Shown here in pieces: positions 1-10,238 of a stretch of DNA of 64,000 nucleotides. The notes beneath the pieces were generated by a model. It searched no databases. It was not told the DNA's origin and saw only the letters and a list, made by a program, of their open reading frames with translations. The stretch's first letter is position 1, and every line of letters starts with the position of its first letter. The stretch is from Bradyrhizobium sp. ISRA430. GTDB taxonomy: Bacteria > Pseudomonadota > Alphaproteobacteria > Rhizobiales > Xanthobacteraceae. The stretch lies in NCBI RefSeq assembly GCF_029909975.1, contig NZ_CP094516.1:5456001-5520000 (forward strand), given 5' to 3'. The translations under genes were made by a program, and so were the position numbers.

Positions 1-1104
1 GCCTGGGCGAGCCCGGACATCCAGATCATTGCCGCAAGTTCGCTGATCCAGATCGCCAACCATTTCAAGGGCACGCAGGTGCTGTCGCGGCCCTCACCGA
101 AGGTGCATGAGACGGCCGCTTCAAAGCTCGACCTGCGCGACATCAAGGGCCAGGAGAGCGCCAAGCGGGCGCTGGAGATCGCAGCCGCCGGCGGGCATCA
201 CCTGTTGATGATCGGCGCGCCCGGCGCGGGCAAATCGATGCTGGCGGCGCGCCTGCCCTCGATCCTGCCGCCGCTGTCGCCGGGCGAGCTGCTGGAGGTC
301 TCGATGATCGCCTCCGTCGCTGGCGAAATTCAGGGCGGTGCGCTGACCTCGCGGCGGCCGTTCCGCTCGCCGCATCATTCCGCCAGCATGGCCGCGCTTA
401 CCGGCGGCGGCGTGCGCGCAAAGCCCGGCGAGATCTCGCTCGCGCATCAGGGCGTCCTGTTCCTCGACGAGCTGCCCGAGTTCGATCCGCGCGTGCTGGA
501 TTCGCTGCGCCAGCCCTTGGAGAACGGTGAGGTCGCGGTGTCCCGCGCCAATCATCGCGTGACGTATCCGGCGCGCTTCATGCTGGTCGCGGCGATGAAT
601 CCCTGCCGTTGCGGCAACGCGTTCGAGCCGGGCTATACCTGCAAGCGTGGCCGCATCGACCGCTGCACGGCAGACTATCAGACGCGCATCTCGGGTCCGC
701 TGATGGACCGCATCGATCTGCGCATTGAGGTGCCGGCGGTGACCGCGGCCGATCTGATCCTGCCGCCGTCGGCGGAAGGCTCCGCCGAAGTCGCCGCGCG
801 CGTGGCCGCGGCGCGCGACATCCAGCTCGCACGCTACGCGGCGGCCGGCCTGCCGCATGTCCGCACCAATGCCGAGGCGCCGGCCTCCGTGCTGGAGGAG
901 ATCGCGAGGCCCGACGCGCAGGGCCAGAAGCTGCTGCGCGATGCCGCCGAGAGCATGCGGCTGTCGGCGCGCGGCTATCACCGCGTGCTGCGCGTGGCGC
1001 GTACGCTCGCCGACCTCGACGGCGCCGAGAAGATCGGCCGGCTGCATCTCGCCGAGGCGCTGTCCTACCGTGCACTCGCGGAGGATGTGCGCCAGATGGC
1101 GTGA
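1..1104 (+). CDS. YifB/ComM-family Mg-chelatase-like AAA+ ATPase (5' truncated)
   Basis: The frame is open from base 1, so the true start lies outside the window; 367 residues are visible. They contain a Walker A motif GAPGAGKS near visible residue 71, a Walker B LFLDELPEF, and a zinc-finger-like CRCGN...C...C stretch followed by RISGPLMDRIDL, which is typical of the YifB/ComM family (ChlI-like ATPase core plus a C-terminal Mg_chelatase domain). In naturally transformable bacteria ComM is a DNA branch-migration helicase. In rhizobia the role is inferred only. The missing part should be the N-terminal Lon-protease-like domain. The stop is TGA at 1102-1104. Confidence 0.93.
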   Translation, partial: AWASPDIQIIAASSLIQIANHFKGTQVLSRPSPKVHETAASKLDLRDIKGQESAKRALEIAAAGGHHLLMIGAPGAGKSMLAARLPSILPPLSPGELLEVSMIASVAGEIQGGALTSRRPFRSPHHSASMAALTGGGVRAKPGEISLAHQGVLFLDELPEFDPRVLDSLRQPLENGEVAVSRANHRVTYPARFMLVAAMNPCRCGNAFEPGYTCKRGRIDRCTADYQTRISGPLMDRIDLRIEVPAVTAADLILPPSAEGSAEVAARVAAARDIQLARYAAAGLPHVRTNAEAPASVLEEIARPDAQGQKLLRDAAESMRLSARGYHRVLRVARTLADLDGAEKIGRLHLAEALSYRALAEDVRQMA

Positions 1105-1202
1105 CAGCCTCGCGTATCAACCCGGCGGTAACGAGTTTCCTTTACGCTCTGCAAACCATAAGGCCCGCAAGTGCCCCCGCGTGGCCTGGCGAGTAGCGTG
1201 TC

Positions 1203-1670
1203 ATGTTGCGTTTCAAGATCCTGGCCTCGGTTGTTCCCCTCTTGGCGGCTGCGGTGTTCGCCCGCAGCGAGATCCGGTCGGTCTCCCATCCCTGCATTGC
1301 CCTTGGCGAGACCTCGGTCGAGCTCACATCCCTGTTCTGGACGGCCGGCATCCAGGTTGCCTTCACCGAAGATCCCACACAAGCCACCGTACGGGTCCAG
1401 ATGACCGAGAACGCGGATGCCGCGGATTTTGCGGTAGTCGACGACGGCACCAGCGATGAGCCGGGCGCCTGCGAGGCCAACGCCGCGACGCGCCTTGTCG
1501 CGATCTCCGCGCACCCGAGCGATGGCCGTTCCGTGATCTATCTCTCCCCCGACGGGCCCGCTGACTACCGCATCTATGTACGCTCGAAGACGTTCTCGCC
1601 GCGCGAGGCCGCGGCATTGATCGTCGGGGCCCGCGGCGGCCACCGCCACCTCCAGGCCGCCTCGCTCTGA
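1203..1670 (+). CDS. Small exported protein of unknown function
   Basis: A 155-residue protein with a clear N-terminal signal sequence: basic start MLRFK, a hydrophobic stretch to about residue 20 and an Ala-X-Ala-like cleavage region. The mature part is acidic and has two cysteines, in SHPCIAL and GACEAN, that could form a disulphide. I recognise no catalytic motif or family. The residues SVIYLSPDGPADYRIYVRS suggest a beta-rich fold. It stands alone between the yifB-like gene and a histidine kinase, about 100 bp from the former. The ATG follows a poor ribosome site. A periplasmic location is inferred from the signal peptide. Confidence 0.7.
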   Translation: MLRFKILASVVPLLAAAVFARSEIRSVSHPCIALGETSVELTSLFWTAGIQVAFTEDPTQATVRVQMTENADAADFAVVDDGTSDEPGACEANAATRLVAISAHPSDGRSVIYLSPDGPADYRIYVRSKTFSPREAAALIVGARGGHRHLQAASL

Positions 1671-1795
1671 GGCGTTAACGCCTCGTCAACCCTGTTTGGA
1701 GGCGGCTTCCAAACCTCAAACTGTTCGCAACGCCGGCGGGGACATCGTCACTGGTGGCGATCACAGGGTTTCGGAAAGAGTCGGGGTCGGTAGCG

Positions 1796-4027
1796 ATGGG
1801 TCGGACGTTCCGGATCAAGGTGCGCATGCGCCGCTTCAGGCGCCGTCATCCGAGGATCGCCTTCGCGATCCGCTCGTTCGTGATCTTCTCGGCGACGTTC
1901 GGCGCCGCCTACGGCTTCATCACCGGCAGCCGGGCCGAGCATTCCGGCTATGATCCGAACGCTTTCGCGATCGGTGCGAGCTTCCTGTTCGCGCTCGCCT
2001 GCCTCGGCTTGGCGACGCTGAGCATGCGGCTGCGCTTCGTCAACAAGCGCCTGCGCAAGCTGGCCGCGCATAACGAGGCGCTGATCGACCGCAATTGGGA
2101 ACTCAAGGAAGCCGAGGAACGCGCCCGCAGCCTGTTCGAGTCGCAGGGCGATCTGATCGTGCTGCGCGACCATCAGGGCCGCATCACCTTTGCCAACGAC
2201 GCCTATTGCGCGCTGGCGGGCGAGGCGCGCGCCGCGCTGGTCGGCACCCGCTTCGATTTCGACGTGCTGGAGCAGGGCGACAGCGCGCGCGAAAGCAGCG
2301 GCACGCGCATCCACGACCAGAAGATCGCAACGCATCTCGGCGCGCGCTGGATCGCCTGGCGCGAGGGCTTCGTGCGCCTCGATGCCGGCCAGCCCGCCGA
2401 ATTGCAGAGCGTAGGGCGCGACGTCACCGACCGGACCGAGACCGAGCGCGCGCTGTCGGACGCGCGCGACCAGGCCGACGCCGCCAACCGCGCCAAATCG
2501 CGCTTCCTCGCGATGGCCTCGCACGAGATCCGCACGCCGCTGAACGGCATCATGGGCATGAGCGGGCTGCTGCTCGATACCATGTTGACGCCGGAGCAGG
2601 CGACCTATGCGAAGGCGGTGAAGACCTCGGGCGAGGCTTTGATGGCGCTGATCGAGGAGCTGCTCGACTATTCCAAGATCGAGGCCGGCAAGCTCGACCT
2701 CGAGCAACGTTCCTTCGCGCTCTCGACCCTCATCGAGGAGATCACCGAGCTGCTGGCGCCCCGCGCGCAGGCGAAAAATCTCGAGATCGCCGCCTATGTC
2801 GACGAGCGCCTGCCGCTCGAGGTCGCTGGCGACGCCGCACGGCTGCGCCAGGTGCTGCTCAACCTTGCCGGCAACGCCATCAAATTCACCGCGAGCGGCG
2901 GCGTCGCGCTGATCGTCGAGCCCGGCATCTGGCCGAACGAGATCAGCTTCCTGGTGCGCGACACCGGCATCGGCATCGCGCCGGAAGCGCAGTCGCGCAT
3001 CTTCCGTGAATTCGAGCAGGCGGACGAACGCGTCGCGCGCACCTATGGCGGCACAGGGCTCGGCCTCGCCATCAGCGAGCGCATCGTCAAGCGCATGGGC
3101 GGCCGCATCACACTGGAGAGCGAGCCGGGCAAGGGCTCGACCTTCGAGGTCGCGATCCCGCTTGCGCCGTCGCAAGCCGGCGCGGGACAGACGGCCTTCC
3201 CAAGCCCCGACCTTTCAAACAAATCGATCCTCCTGGTCGCCGACGGCATCGAGGCCTCGCTGATCGCACGGCGGCTGGAGCGCTGGGGCAGCCAGACCTG
3301 CATGGTCGCGGACGCAGCGGTCGCCGAAGCGCTGCTGCCGGAGCGTTCATGGCATGCCGTGTTGATCGATCGTGCACTCGGCGTGGCCGCAGCGGATCGC
3401 CTGGGGGAGGTGGCCCGCAAGCATGCGACGCAGCGGCTGGTGCTGCTGACGCCGAGCTCGCGCCACGAAAAGCTCTCGCCCGCCTTCACAGGCTATCTGG
3501 TGAAGCCGCTGCGTGCGGCCTCGCTCGCCGCGCGGCTGGCGCTGACGCCGGAAGTCACGTCGCCCGATCTCGCGCCTGAGCCGCCAGTCGAACCGGCGGA
3601 GACAGCAGCAGCGCCGATGAAGGGCCTTTCGATTCTTGTGGCGGAAGACAACGAGATCAACGCGCTCTTGATGCGGTCGCTGCTGACCAAGCTCGGCCAC
3701 CGCGTCGTCATCGCGGTTCATGGCGATGCCGCGCTGGAATCCTGGCTCGCCGCGGCATCTGCCGGCGCGCCCCATGACCTCGTGCTGATGGATATCCAGA
3801 TGCCGCAGCTCGACGGCATCGAGGCGACCAAGCGCATCCGCGCGCATGAAGCCCGCGCAGGCGGCCGCCGCACGCCGATCCTGGCGCTTACGGCGAATAC
3901 GCTGGTGGAGGATCGCTATGCCTGCTTCGAGGCGGGCATGGATGGGTTCTTGATCAAGCCGCTCGACCGCGAGAAGCTCGAGGAGGCGCTGGCGGGGCTC
4001 GCGGCGTCGCGGCATCTGGCGGTGTAG
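1796..4027 (+). CDS. Hybrid sensor histidine kinase with two receiver domains
   Basis: A membrane-bound hybrid kinase of about 743 residues. In order: a very basic N-terminus, two membrane segments (about residues 23-43 and 57-77), a coiled linker, a PAS-like domain, HisKA with the phospho-acceptor His in SHEIRTPLNGIMG (about residue 243), and HATPase_c with N, G1 (DTGIGIAPE) and G2 (GGTGLGLAI) boxes. A first receiver looks degenerate (VADG where DD is expected). A second receiver is canonical, with AEDNEIN, phospho-Asp in LMDIQMP and Lys in LIKPLD. The ATG at 1796 is preferred; a GTG at 1754 would add 14 residues. The signal and the output partner are unknown. It is not in an operon. Confidence 0.9.
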   Translation: MGRTFRIKVRMRRFRRRHPRIAFAIRSFVIFSATFGAAYGFITGSRAEHSGYDPNAFAIGASFLFALACLGLATLSMRLRFVNKRLRKLAAHNEALIDRNWELKEAEERARSLFESQGDLIVLRDHQGRITFANDAYCALAGEARAALVGTRFDFDVLEQGDSARESSGTRIHDQKIATHLGARWIAWREGFVRLDAGQPAELQSVGRDVTDRTETERALSDARDQADAANRAKSRFLAMASHEIRTPLNGIMGMSGLLLDTMLTPEQATYAKAVKTSGEALMALIEELLDYSKIEAGKLDLEQRSFALSTLIEEITELLAPRAQAKNLEIAAYVDERLPLEVAGDAARLRQVLLNLAGNAIKFTASGGVALIVEPGIWPNEISFLVRDTGIGIAPEAQSRIFREFEQADERVARTYGGTGLGLAISERIVKRMGGRITLESEPGKGSTFEVAIPLAPSQAGAGQTAFPSPDLSNKSILLVADGIEASLIARRLERWGSQTCMVADAAVAEALLPERSWHAVLIDRALGVAAADRLGEVARKHATQRLVLLTPSSRHEKLSPAFTGYLVKPLRAASLAARLALTPEVTSPDLAPEPPVEPAETAAAPMKGLSILVAEDNEINALLMRSLLTKLGHRVVIAVHGDAALESWLAAASAGAPHDLVLMDIQMPQLDGIEATKRIRAHEARAGGRRTPILALTANTLVEDRYACFEAGMDGFLIKPLDREKLEEALAGLAASRHLAV

Positions 4028-4042
4028 CGAGCTCTCTCCACT

Positions 4043-4128
4043 GTCATTGCGAGGAGCGCAAGCGACAAAGCAATCCAGAATCCCGCCGCGCAAAGATTCT
4101 GGATTGCTTCGCTTCGCTCGCAATGACG
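4043..4128. repeat. Intergenic palindromic repeat, family A (copy 1)
   Basis: A long imperfect inverted repeat: the left arm begins GTCATTGCGAG and contains GCAATCCAGAATC, and the right arm contains GATTCTGGATTGCTTCGC and ends CGCAATGAC. A second copy lies at 29177-29254. It sits just past the histidine kinase stop and could fold into a transcript-end hairpin. Confidence 0.85.
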
Positions 4129-4156
4129 ATGTGAGAAGGGCGGTCGTGACAATCGC

Positions 4157-4270
4157 AGGGTGGGTTAGCCGGTTAGCCGAAGGCGTAACCCACCACTGTT
4201 CGTCTCCGCGGAAACGAAAGAGGTGGGTTACGCTTCGCTAACCCACCCCACGAGCTAACCCATCCTACGA
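4157..4270. repeat. Intergenic palindromic repeat, family B (copy 1)
   Basis: An inverted repeat built from GGTGGGTTAGC/GCTAACCCACC units. The inner unit GGTGGGTTACGCTTCGCTAA also occurs at 27965-28052, and a close variant at 41208-41293. This copy lies between the convergent kinase and coaA genes, directly after a family A copy. Confidence 0.85.
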
Positions 4271-4275
4271 AGCCA

Positions 4276-5232
4276 CTACAGCCGCCGCAGCGCCACGGTC
4301 TCCACCACATGGTCCGCGCCCTTCTTCAGGATCAGGGTCGCGCGGGGGCGGGTGGGCAGGATGTTATCCTCGAGATTGGCGAGGTTGGTGCGCTCCCAGA
4401 TGGCGATCGCGGTGGCGGTGGCCTCTTCATCCGACAGCAGCGCGTAGCGATGGAAGTAGGATTTTGGATTGGTGAACGCGGTATCGCGCAGCGCCAGGAA
4501 GCGCTTGATGTACCACTGCCGCAGCGCCGCTTCATCGGCGTCGATATAGACCGAGAAATCGAAGAAGTCGGAGACGACCGGCACCGCCTTGCCGTCGCGC
4601 GGCAACTTGCCGGTCTGCAGCACATTGACGCCCTCGACGATCAGAATGTCAGGCTGGTCGATCTCGATCCATTGGTTCGGCACAATGTCGTAAGTCAAAT
4701 GCGAATAGACCGGTGCGCGCACACGGCGGCGGCCAGCCTTGATGTCGGAGAGGAAGCCGAGCAGCAGCGGCAGATCGTAGCTTTCCGGAAAACCCTTCTT
4801 CTGCATGATGCCCTGGCGCTCGAGCACGGCGTTCGGATACAGAAAGCCGTCGGTCGTGATCAGGTCGACCTTCGGACGCGGCGACCAGCGCGCGAGCAGG
4901 GCCTGGAGCACGCGGGCCGTGGTGGATTTTCCGACCGCGACCGAGCCGGCGACGCCGATGATGTAGGGCATCTTCCGGTCGCGGATGTTGAGGAACTGAC
5001 GCTGCGCATAATACAGGCGCTGCATGGCATCGACATAGATCGACAACAGGCGCGACAGTGGCAGGTAGATGTCTTCGACCTCCTGAAGGTCGAGGCGGTC
5101 GTGCATCGAGCGCAGCCGATCGAACTCGCCAGGCTCCAGCGTCATCGGCGTATCGTCACGCAATCGCGCCCACTGCTCGCGCGTGAAGATGCGGTAGGGA
5201 TTATAGATCTGCTCGGGTGCGCGGATATCCAT
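4276..5232 (-). CDS. coaA: Pantothenate kinase, type I
   Basis: A 318-residue cytosolic kinase for the first step of coenzyme A synthesis (pantothenate to 4'-phosphopantothenate, using ATP). It has a P-loop GSVAVGKS (about residues 96-103), the downstream [12 protein letters not shown] and GFPESYD motifs, and the C-terminal [13 protein letters not shown] typical of prokaryotic type I enzymes. The start [15 protein letters not shown] fits the family length. The open frame extends upstream through hisE but those residues are unrelated. It is the last gene of the his operon, 17 bp after hisE, a position usual in Rhizobiales. Confidence 0.97.
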   Translation of the reverse strand: MDIRAPEQIYNPYRIFTREQWARLRDDTPMTLEPGEFDRLRSMHDRLDLQEVEDIYLPLSRLLSIYVDAMQRLYYAQRQFLNIRDRKMPYIIGVAGSVAVGKSTTARVLQALLARWSPRPKVDLITTDGFLYPNAVLERQGIMQKKGFPESYDLPLLLGFLSDIKAGRRRVRAPVYSHLTYDIVPNQWIEIDQPDILIVEGVNVLQTGKLPRDGKAVPVVSDFFDFSVYIDADEAALRQWYIKRFLALRDTAFTNPKSYFHRYALLSDEEATATAIAIWERTNLANLEDNILPTRPRATLILKKGADHVVETVALRRL

Positions 5233-5249
5233 GACCGTTCCCACCTTGG

Positions 5250-5573
5250 CTAGTCGCCCTTGCGCGACGCTTTCTCTTCCAACCCAGACATCGACGTCCG
5301 CTTGTCCAGCGCCGCCTCGACCTCTTCCAGCTTTACGCCGCGTGCCTTGAGCAACACAAGGAAGTGGTAGAGCAGGTCGGCGCTTTCGGCGATCAGATGC
5401 GCGCGATCGTTTTCGACTGCTGCGATTACGGTTTCGACTGCTTCCTCGCCGAACTTCTTGGCGCAATGCTCCGCGCCCTTGTCCAGGAGCTTGCGGGTAT
5501 AGGAGCCCTCGCCACCGGACGCCGCGCGGGCATCGATGGTCTGAGCCAGGTCGTGGATCGTGAAACGCGGCAT
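5250..5573 (-). CDS. hisE: Phosphoribosyl-ATP pyrophosphatase
   Basis: A 107-residue enzyme of the second step of histidine synthesis, hydrolysing PR-ATP to PR-AMP. The all-alpha MazG-like fold is shown by [13 protein letters not shown] and [13 protein letters not shown], which carry the metal-binding acidic residues. The start [14 protein letters not shown] gives the usual family length; an upstream in-frame start would add six residues. Monofunctional, as is common in alphaproteobacteria where hisI is separate; no hisI is in the window. It lies between hisF (76 bp away) and coaA. Confidence 0.97.
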   Translation of the reverse strand: MPRFTIHDLAQTIDARAASGGEGSYTRKLLDKGAEHCAKKFGEEAVETVIAAVENDRAHLIAESADLLYHFLVLLKARGVKLEEVEAALDKRTSMSGLEEKASRKGD

Positions 5574-5649
5574 ACAGGATACTCGGAACACGCACCGGCT
5601 GGTGAGCCGGTCACTGCCAGCTATGTAGCAGTTTTATGAATGGGAGTCG

Positions 5650-6426
5650 TCAGGCATCGAGGCGCATGGCCAGCCCGCACCGGGCCATGTGCTCCTTGGC
5701 TTCGCGGATGGTGAATTCCCCGAAGTGGAAGATCGAAGCGGCCAGCACCGCGGTCGCGTGCCCGTCGCGGATACCGTCGACGAGATGATCGAGATTGCCG
5801 ACGCCGCCCGAGGCGATGACGGGGACAGGAATGCTGTCGGCGATGGCCCGGGTCAACGGGATGTCAAAGCCCTGCCTGGTGCCGTCGCGATCCATCGAGG
5901 TGAGCAGGATTTCACCGGCGCCGAGCGACACCACCTCCTGGGCATATTCGATGGCATCGATGCCAGTCGAGTTGCGCCCGCCATGCGTAAAAATCTCCCA
6001 GCGGTCGGAGCCCCCCGGGCGCTTGACGCGCTTGGCGTCGATCGCGACGACCACGCATTGTTCGCCAAATTTCTCGGCAGCTTCCTTGACGAATTCGCGT
6101 CGCGAGACCGCGGCGCTGTTGATCGAGACCTTGTCGGCGCCGGAGCGCAGCAGCGTCCTGATGTGGTCAATGGTCCGCACGCCGCCGCCGACGGTGACCG
6201 GCATGAAGCAGGCCTCCGCCGTGCGCCGGACCACGTCCAGCATGATGCCTCGGTTCTCGTGGGTCGCGGTGATGTCGAGAAAGCAGAGCTCGTCGGCGCC
6301 CGCGGCGTCATAGGCGATCGCCGCTTCGACGGGATCGCCGGCATCGCGCAGGTCGACGAAGTTGACGCCCTTGACGACCCGGCCGTCCTTGACGTCGAGG
6401 CAGGGGATCACGCGCACCTTGAACAT
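5650..6426 (-). CDS. hisF: Imidazole glycerol phosphate synthase, cyclase subunit
   Basis: A 258-residue (beta/alpha)8 barrel that pairs with HisH. Ammonia made by HisH is used to convert PRFAR into imidazole glycerol phosphate and AICAR. The catalytic Asp are in [13 protein letters not shown] (near residue 11) and VVAIDAKRV (near residue 130). Phosphate-binding loops VGGGVRT and ASGGVGN are present. It follows hisA with 10 bp between stop and start, consistent with translational coupling. Confidence 0.98.
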   Translation of the reverse strand: MFKVRVIPCLDVKDGRVVKGVNFVDLRDAGDPVEAAIAYDAAGADELCFLDITATHENRGIMLDVVRRTAEACFMPVTVGGGVRTIDHIRTLLRSGADKVSINSAAVSRREFVKEAAEKFGEQCVVVAIDAKRVKRPGGSDRWEIFTHGGRNSTGIDAIEYAQEVVSLGAGEILLTSMDRDGTRQGFDIPLTRAIADSIPVPVIASGGVGNLDHLVDGIRDGHATAVLAASIFHFGEFTIREAKEHMARCGLAMRLDA

Positions 6427-6436
6427 CTGTCGTCTC

Positions 6437-7183
6437 CTAAGCGGCGCGCGCGTTGCGGATCAAGGCGAGGGCAGCCGTGGGATCGAGCCTGCCGTCGTAG
6501 AGCGCACGGCCGGCGATCGCGCCAGCGAGCCTCGATGCCCGCGGCGTCAGCATCGCCTTAACGTCCTCGATCGAGGCGAGGCCACCGGAGGCGATCACCG
6601 GAATGGAGATGGCGTCGGCCAGCGCGATGGTCGCATCCAGGTTCAGCCCCTTGAGCAAGCCGTCGCGGGCGATATCGGTGAAGATGATGGCTGCGACGCC
6701 GGCGTCCTCGAAACGCTGCGCGATCTCCAGCGCGGTCACCTGCGAGGTCTCGGCCCAGCCTTCGACCGCGACCTTGCCGTCGCGGGCATCGAGCCCGACC
6801 GCGACGCGGCCGGGGAATTTCTTCGCCGCCGCCTTCACCAGTTCGGGATCGCGCACGGCGGCAGTGCCGATGATGACGCGGCTGATGCCCTTGGCGAGCC
6901 AGGCTTCGACGGTGGCGAGATCGCGAATACCGCCGCCGAGCTGCACGGGAATCTTGATCGCGTTAAGCATGGCCTCGACCGCCTGCGCGTTCACCGGCTT
7001 GCCGGCAAAGGCGCCGTCGAGATCGACGACGTGCAGATATTCAAAGCCCTGCGTCACGAAGCTCTGCGCCTGCGCCGCGGGATCGAGATTGAACACGGTC
7101 GCGCGCGCCATGTCGCCTTGCTCGAGGCGCACGCATTGGCCGTTCTTGAGGTCGATGGCAGGAAAGAGAATCACGGCTTCCAT
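6437..7183 (-). CDS. hisA: Phosphoribosylformimino-5-aminoimidazole carboxamide ribotide isomerase
   Basis: A 248-residue (beta/alpha)8 barrel isomerase converting ProFAR to PRFAR, the substrate of HisHF. It has the catalytic Asp in [13 protein letters not shown] (near residue 10) and a second in [11 protein letters not shown], plus phosphate-binding QLGGGIRD and IASGGLAS. Its start overlaps the end of hisH by 13 bp, so hisH and hisA are probably translationally coupled. Confidence 0.98.
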   Translation of the reverse strand: MEAVILFPAIDLKNGQCVRLEQGDMARATVFNLDPAAQAQSFVTQGFEYLHVVDLDGAFAGKPVNAQAVEAMLNAIKIPVQLGGGIRDLATVEAWLAKGISRVIIGTAAVRDPELVKAAAKKFPGRVAVGLDARDGKVAVEGWAETSQVTALEIAQRFEDAGVAAIIFTDIARDGLLKGLNLDATIALADAISIPVIASGGLASIEDVKAMLTPRASRLAGAIAGRALYDGRLDPTAALALIRNARAA

Positions 7184-7821
7184 CGCAAAAAGTTCGAGAT
7201 CAGGGCGAGGCCAAAACGCTGGCTCTTCTCGGGGTGAAATTGCGTGCCCACGGCGGTGTCCTTCGCGACGATCGCGGTGACCGGCCCGCCGTAATCGGCG
7301 CGCGCGAGCACGTCCGCCTCATTGGCGGGATTGAGGTGATAGGAGTGCACGAAATAGGCGTGCTGGCCCTTGGGGCCGAGCGGCAGCTTGTTCAGCACCG
7401 GGTGCTCGCGCAGCACATCGAGCGTGTTCCAGCCCATGTGCGGGATCTTCAGGCTCTCGTCGCGGGGCGTGATCTTCTCGACATCGCCGGCGATCCAGTT
7501 CAGTCCTTCGGTGATGACATGCTCCTTGCCGCGGGTGGCGAAGAGCTGCATGCCGACGCAGATGCCGAACATCGGCCGTGCCTTGACCCTGACAGCTTCG
7601 GTGATCGCCTCGACCATGCCGTTCACGGCATCGAGCCCGCGCCGGCAATCGGCGAAAGCACCGACGCCAGGCAGCACCAGGCGGTCGGCACCATAGGCCT
7701 GGTCCGGATCACTGGTAACGAAGACTTTTTGCGGATTCTCCAGGCTGCGCGCGGCGCGCTCGAACGCCTTGGCGGCAGAATGCAGATTACCGGAACCGTA
7801 ATCGATGATGGCAACGCTCAT
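7171..7821 (-). CDS. hisH: Imidazole glycerol phosphate synthase, glutamine amidotransferase subunit
   Basis: A 216-residue class I glutamine amidotransferase giving ammonia to HisF. The catalytic triad is visible: Cys in [10 protein letters not shown] and His/Glu in [10 protein letters not shown]. The start [15 protein letters not shown] was chosen because it begins the conserved domain; the open frame upstream encodes unrelated residues. The ATG overlaps the stop of the preceding DUF2628 gene by 4 bp, and the 3' end overlaps hisA. Confidence 0.97.
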   Translation of the reverse strand: MSVAIIDYGSGNLHSAAKAFERAARSLENPQKVFVTSDPDQAYGADRLVLPGVGAFADCRRGLDAVNGMVEAITEAVRVKARPMFGICVGMQLFATRGKEHVITEGLNWIAGDVEKITPRDESLKIPHMGWNTLDVLREHPVLNKLPLGPKGQHAYFVHSYHLNPANEADVLARADYGGPVTAIVAKDTAVGTQFHPEKSQRFGLALISNFLRWKP

Positions 7822-8348
7822 CTTGACCCTCCCGGTTCTGGAAACAATCCGATGATGCCGCCCGCCGGCAGCGGCGGCGGGCTGGAGAATTGCTGACCCG
7901 GCACGTTGCGGGTCGGGGGCGGGCCACCGCGATCGACCGCCCATTGATCATTGACGATGCCGCGCTGCTTCTGGCTCCAGCGCTCGAAGAAGCGCCGCTC
8001 GGCGGTGTCCTCGTCATCGGCGACGACGACATCGAGCTGGCGCCAGTTACCGCGCGACAGGGTCCAGCGGCGCAGGCTCGAGGCCTCAAAGCCCATCAGC
8101 AGGGCAATGATAATGTCGGCGAAGAAGATCGAGATGCGGCCGAGTCCGAGGCTGGACAGCCCCGCATAGAACGCGGCGGCGAAGATCAGCCAGCCGATCA
8201 GCGCCAGCCAGAGCCGGTTCCAGAGCAGCCACAACGGGCCGAGCACCATCGCCCAGAAGTGAAAGCCGTCGCGCACGAACACGAACTTGTCGATCGCGCG
8301 CAGGTCGGCCCCGCCGGGGGAGGGAGCATGAACTGTGTAGACAGGCAT
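7818..8348 (-). CDS. DUF2628 membrane protein inside the his operon
   Basis: A 176-residue protein with an N-terminal MPVYTVHAP, a conserved [13 protein letters not shown] segment, two or three hydrophobic helices (about residues 32-85) and a charged proline-rich cytosolic tail. This matches the DUF2628 family, which has no known function. It overlaps hisH by 4 bp and lies about 70 bp after hisB, so it is co-transcribed with histidine genes. A direct role in histidine synthesis is not implied by any motif. Confidence 0.85.
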   Translation of the reverse strand: MPVYTVHAPSPGGADLRAIDKFVFVRDGFHFWAMVLGPLWLLWNRLWLALIGWLIFAAAFYAGLSSLGLGRISIFFADIIIALLMGFEASSLRRWTLSRGNWRQLDVVVADDEDTAERRFFERWSQKQRGIVNDQWAVDRGGPPPTRNVPGQQFSSPPPLPAGGIIGLFPEPGGSR

Positions 8349-8418
8349 TTTGGATGCCCCGTTCTTGAGGATTGAGTAGAAGCCGCCAGCACCGCCTTGG
8401 CACCGCCGAACGAAGAGG

Positions 8419-9012
8419 TCAGCCGCCGAGCGAGCCCTTGGTGGAGGGCACCTCGCCCGCCGCCCGCGGATCGATCACGACCGCCGCCCGCAGCGCCCGC
8501 GCCAGACCCTTGAAGCAGGACTCGGCGATATGGTGGCTGTTCTCGCCATATAGGGTCTCGACGTGGAGAGTCACGCCGGCATTCATGGCGAAGGCATGAA
8601 ACCATTCGCGCACGAGCTCGGTATCGAACTCGCCGATCTTGTCGCGGGCGAAATCGACCTTGAACACCAGGACCGGCCGGCCCGAGATGTCGATCACGAC
8701 GCGCGACAGCGTCTCGTCCATGGGCAGGTGGACGTCGGCATAGCGGGTGATGCCGGCCATGCTGCCGAGCGCCTGCTTGACGGCCTGCCCCAGCGCAATA
8801 CCGGTGTCCTCGGTGGTATGATGATGATCAATGTGCAGGTCGCCCACCGCCTTGACCGAGAGGTCGATGCGGGAATGACGGGCGAGGAGATCGAGCATAT
8901 GGTCGAAAAAGCCGATGCCGGTCGCGATGTTGGACGCGCCGGAGCCATCGAGGTTCACAGTCACCTCGATGTCGGTCTCTTTGGTCTTGCGCTTGATCGT
9001 CGCGGTGCGCAT
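8419..9012 (-). CDS. hisB: Imidazoleglycerol-phosphate dehydratase
   Basis: A 197-residue monofunctional IGPD that dehydrates imidazole glycerol phosphate to imidazole acetol phosphate. The two manganese-binding repeats are visible: [14 protein letters not shown] (about residues 63-76) and [18 protein letters not shown] (about 154-171). There is no N-terminal phosphatase domain, as is usual outside enterobacteria. It is the first gene of the minus-strand his cluster and is divergent from hslV, so its promoter should lie in 9013-9188. Confidence 0.98.
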   Translation of the reverse strand: MRTATIKRKTKETDIEVTVNLDGSGASNIATGIGFFDHMLDLLARHSRIDLSVKAVGDLHIDHHHTTEDTGIALGQAVKQALGSMAGITRYADVHLPMDETLSRVVIDISGRPVLVFKVDFARDKIGEFDTELVREWFHAFAMNAGVTLHVETLYGENSHHIAESCFKGLARALRAAVVIDPRAAGEVPSTKGSLGG

Positions 9013-9188
9013 TGGTCCACCTAAGCCGGAAACGGCGGTCTTTTAACAGCCAAATGACGCCTTCGCTACTGCGGGAACGACCTAGCAGGGCGGCACTTGC
9101 GTCTATGGTGAGCGGAATTTGGGCCCGGAGCGGCCCGTTGTGCCGCCGCCTCCGACCCCCTAAATCAGGCCGGACAACGAGGTATTTC

Positions 9189-9749
9189 ATGCAGGATTCC
9201 CGGAACAGCCTGCCGGTGTGGCACGGCACCACGATTTTGACGGTCCGCAAGGGCGGCAAGGTGGTGGTCGGCGGCGACGGCCAGGTTTCGATCGGCCAGA
9301 CCGTCATCAAGTCCAACGCCAAGAAGGTCCGCAAGCTCGGCAAGGGCGACGTCATCGGCGGCTTCGCCGGCGCCACCGCCGACGCCTTCACCCTGTTCGA
9401 GCGGCTGGAGAGCAAGCTCGAGCAATATCCGGGGCAATTGACCCGGGCCGCGGTCGAGCTTGCCAAGGACTGGCGCACCGATCGCTATTTGCGGCGGCTG
9501 GAGGCCATGATGATCGTGGCCGACAAGGACGTCTCCCTGGTCCTGACCGGTACCGGCGACGTGCTCGAGCCGGAGGCCGGCGTGATGGCGATTGGCTCCG
9601 GCGGCAATTACGCGCTGGCCGCAGCCCGCGCCCTGCTCGACACCGACAAGGACGCCGAGACCATCGTCCGCCGCTCGCTCGATATCGCCGCCGAAATTTG
9701 CGTCTACACCAACCGCAACGTCACCATCGAGAGCCTGTCGAGCGGCTAG
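9189..9749 (+). CDS. hslV: ATP-dependent protease HslV, peptidase subunit
   Basis: A 186-residue threonine peptidase that forms a double hexamer capped by HslU and degrades unfolded or regulatory proteins in the cytosol. The catalytic N-terminal Thr, exposed by loss of a 13-residue propeptide, is in [12 protein letters not shown]. Conserved [11 protein letters not shown] and [15 protein letters not shown] follow. The ATG at 9189 was chosen because the propeptide is normally short; the open frame upstream is unrelated. hslU lies about 1.2 kb downstream on the same strand after two intervening genes. Confidence 0.97.
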   Translation: MQDSRNSLPVWHGTTILTVRKGGKVVVGGDGQVSIGQTVIKSNAKKVRKLGKGDVIGGFAGATADAFTLFERLESKLEQYPGQLTRAAVELAKDWRTDRYLRRLEAMMIVADKDVSLVLTGTGDVLEPEAGVMAIGSGGNYALAAARALLDTDKDAETIVRRSLDIAAEICVYTNRNVTIESLSSG

Positions 9750-9752
9750 AGG

Positions 9753-10238
9753 ATGGCGCCCGCCTACACCTTCCGTCCGATGACCCCGGCCGACCTGCCG
9801 CTGATCCGGCGATGGCTCGGCGAGGCGCATGTGCGGGAATGGTGGGGCGATCCGGACGAGCAGTTCGCGCTGGTGAGCGGCGACCTCACTGAGCCAGCGA
9901 TGGATCAGTTCATCGTGTTGGCCGGGATGCGACCCTTCGGCTATCTTCAGTGCTATCGCCTGACCGCCTGGAATACGGGCTTTGGGCCGCAACCGGAGGG
10001 CACGCGTGGGATCGACCAGTTCATCGGCGAGAGCGACATGGTCGCGCGCGGCCATGGCTCGGCCTTCATCCGTCAGTTCGTCGACGCGCAGCTCCGGGAC
10101 GGCCTGCCGCGCATGGTGACCGATCCCGACCCGCTCAATCTGCGCGCGCTATGCGCCTATGAGAAGGCGGGGTTCGTCCGCGACAGCATGGTGGAAACAC
10201 CTGACGGACCCGCACTCTTGATGGTGCGCGAGCCGTGA
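9753..10238 (+). CDS. GNAT-family acetyltransferase
   Basis: A 161-residue protein starting 3 bp after the hslV stop. The N-terminus [18 protein letters not shown] and the later [11 protein letters not shown] (acetyl-CoA-binding loop region) and [16 protein letters not shown] are typical of the GNAT fold, most like the aminoglycoside 6'-acetyltransferase-related branch (EWWGDP motif). The substrate cannot be read from sequence. Its stop overlaps the next gene's GTG start by 4 bp. It probably shares the hslV transcript. Confidence 0.85.
   Translation: MAPAYTFRPMTPADLPLIRRWLGEAHVREWWGDPDEQFALVSGDLTEPAMDQFIVLAGMRPFGYLQCYRLTAWNTGFGPQPEGTRGIDQFIGESDMVARGHGSAFIRQFVDAQLRDGLPRMVTDPDPLNLRALCAYEKAGFVRDSMVETPDGPALLMVREP

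Noticed and set aside
1748..3175. Long minus-strand open frame opposite the histidine kinase
   Set aside because: An antisense shadow in GC-rich DNA with Arg/Ala/Asp-rich product and no domain; the plus-strand kinase has complete motifs.
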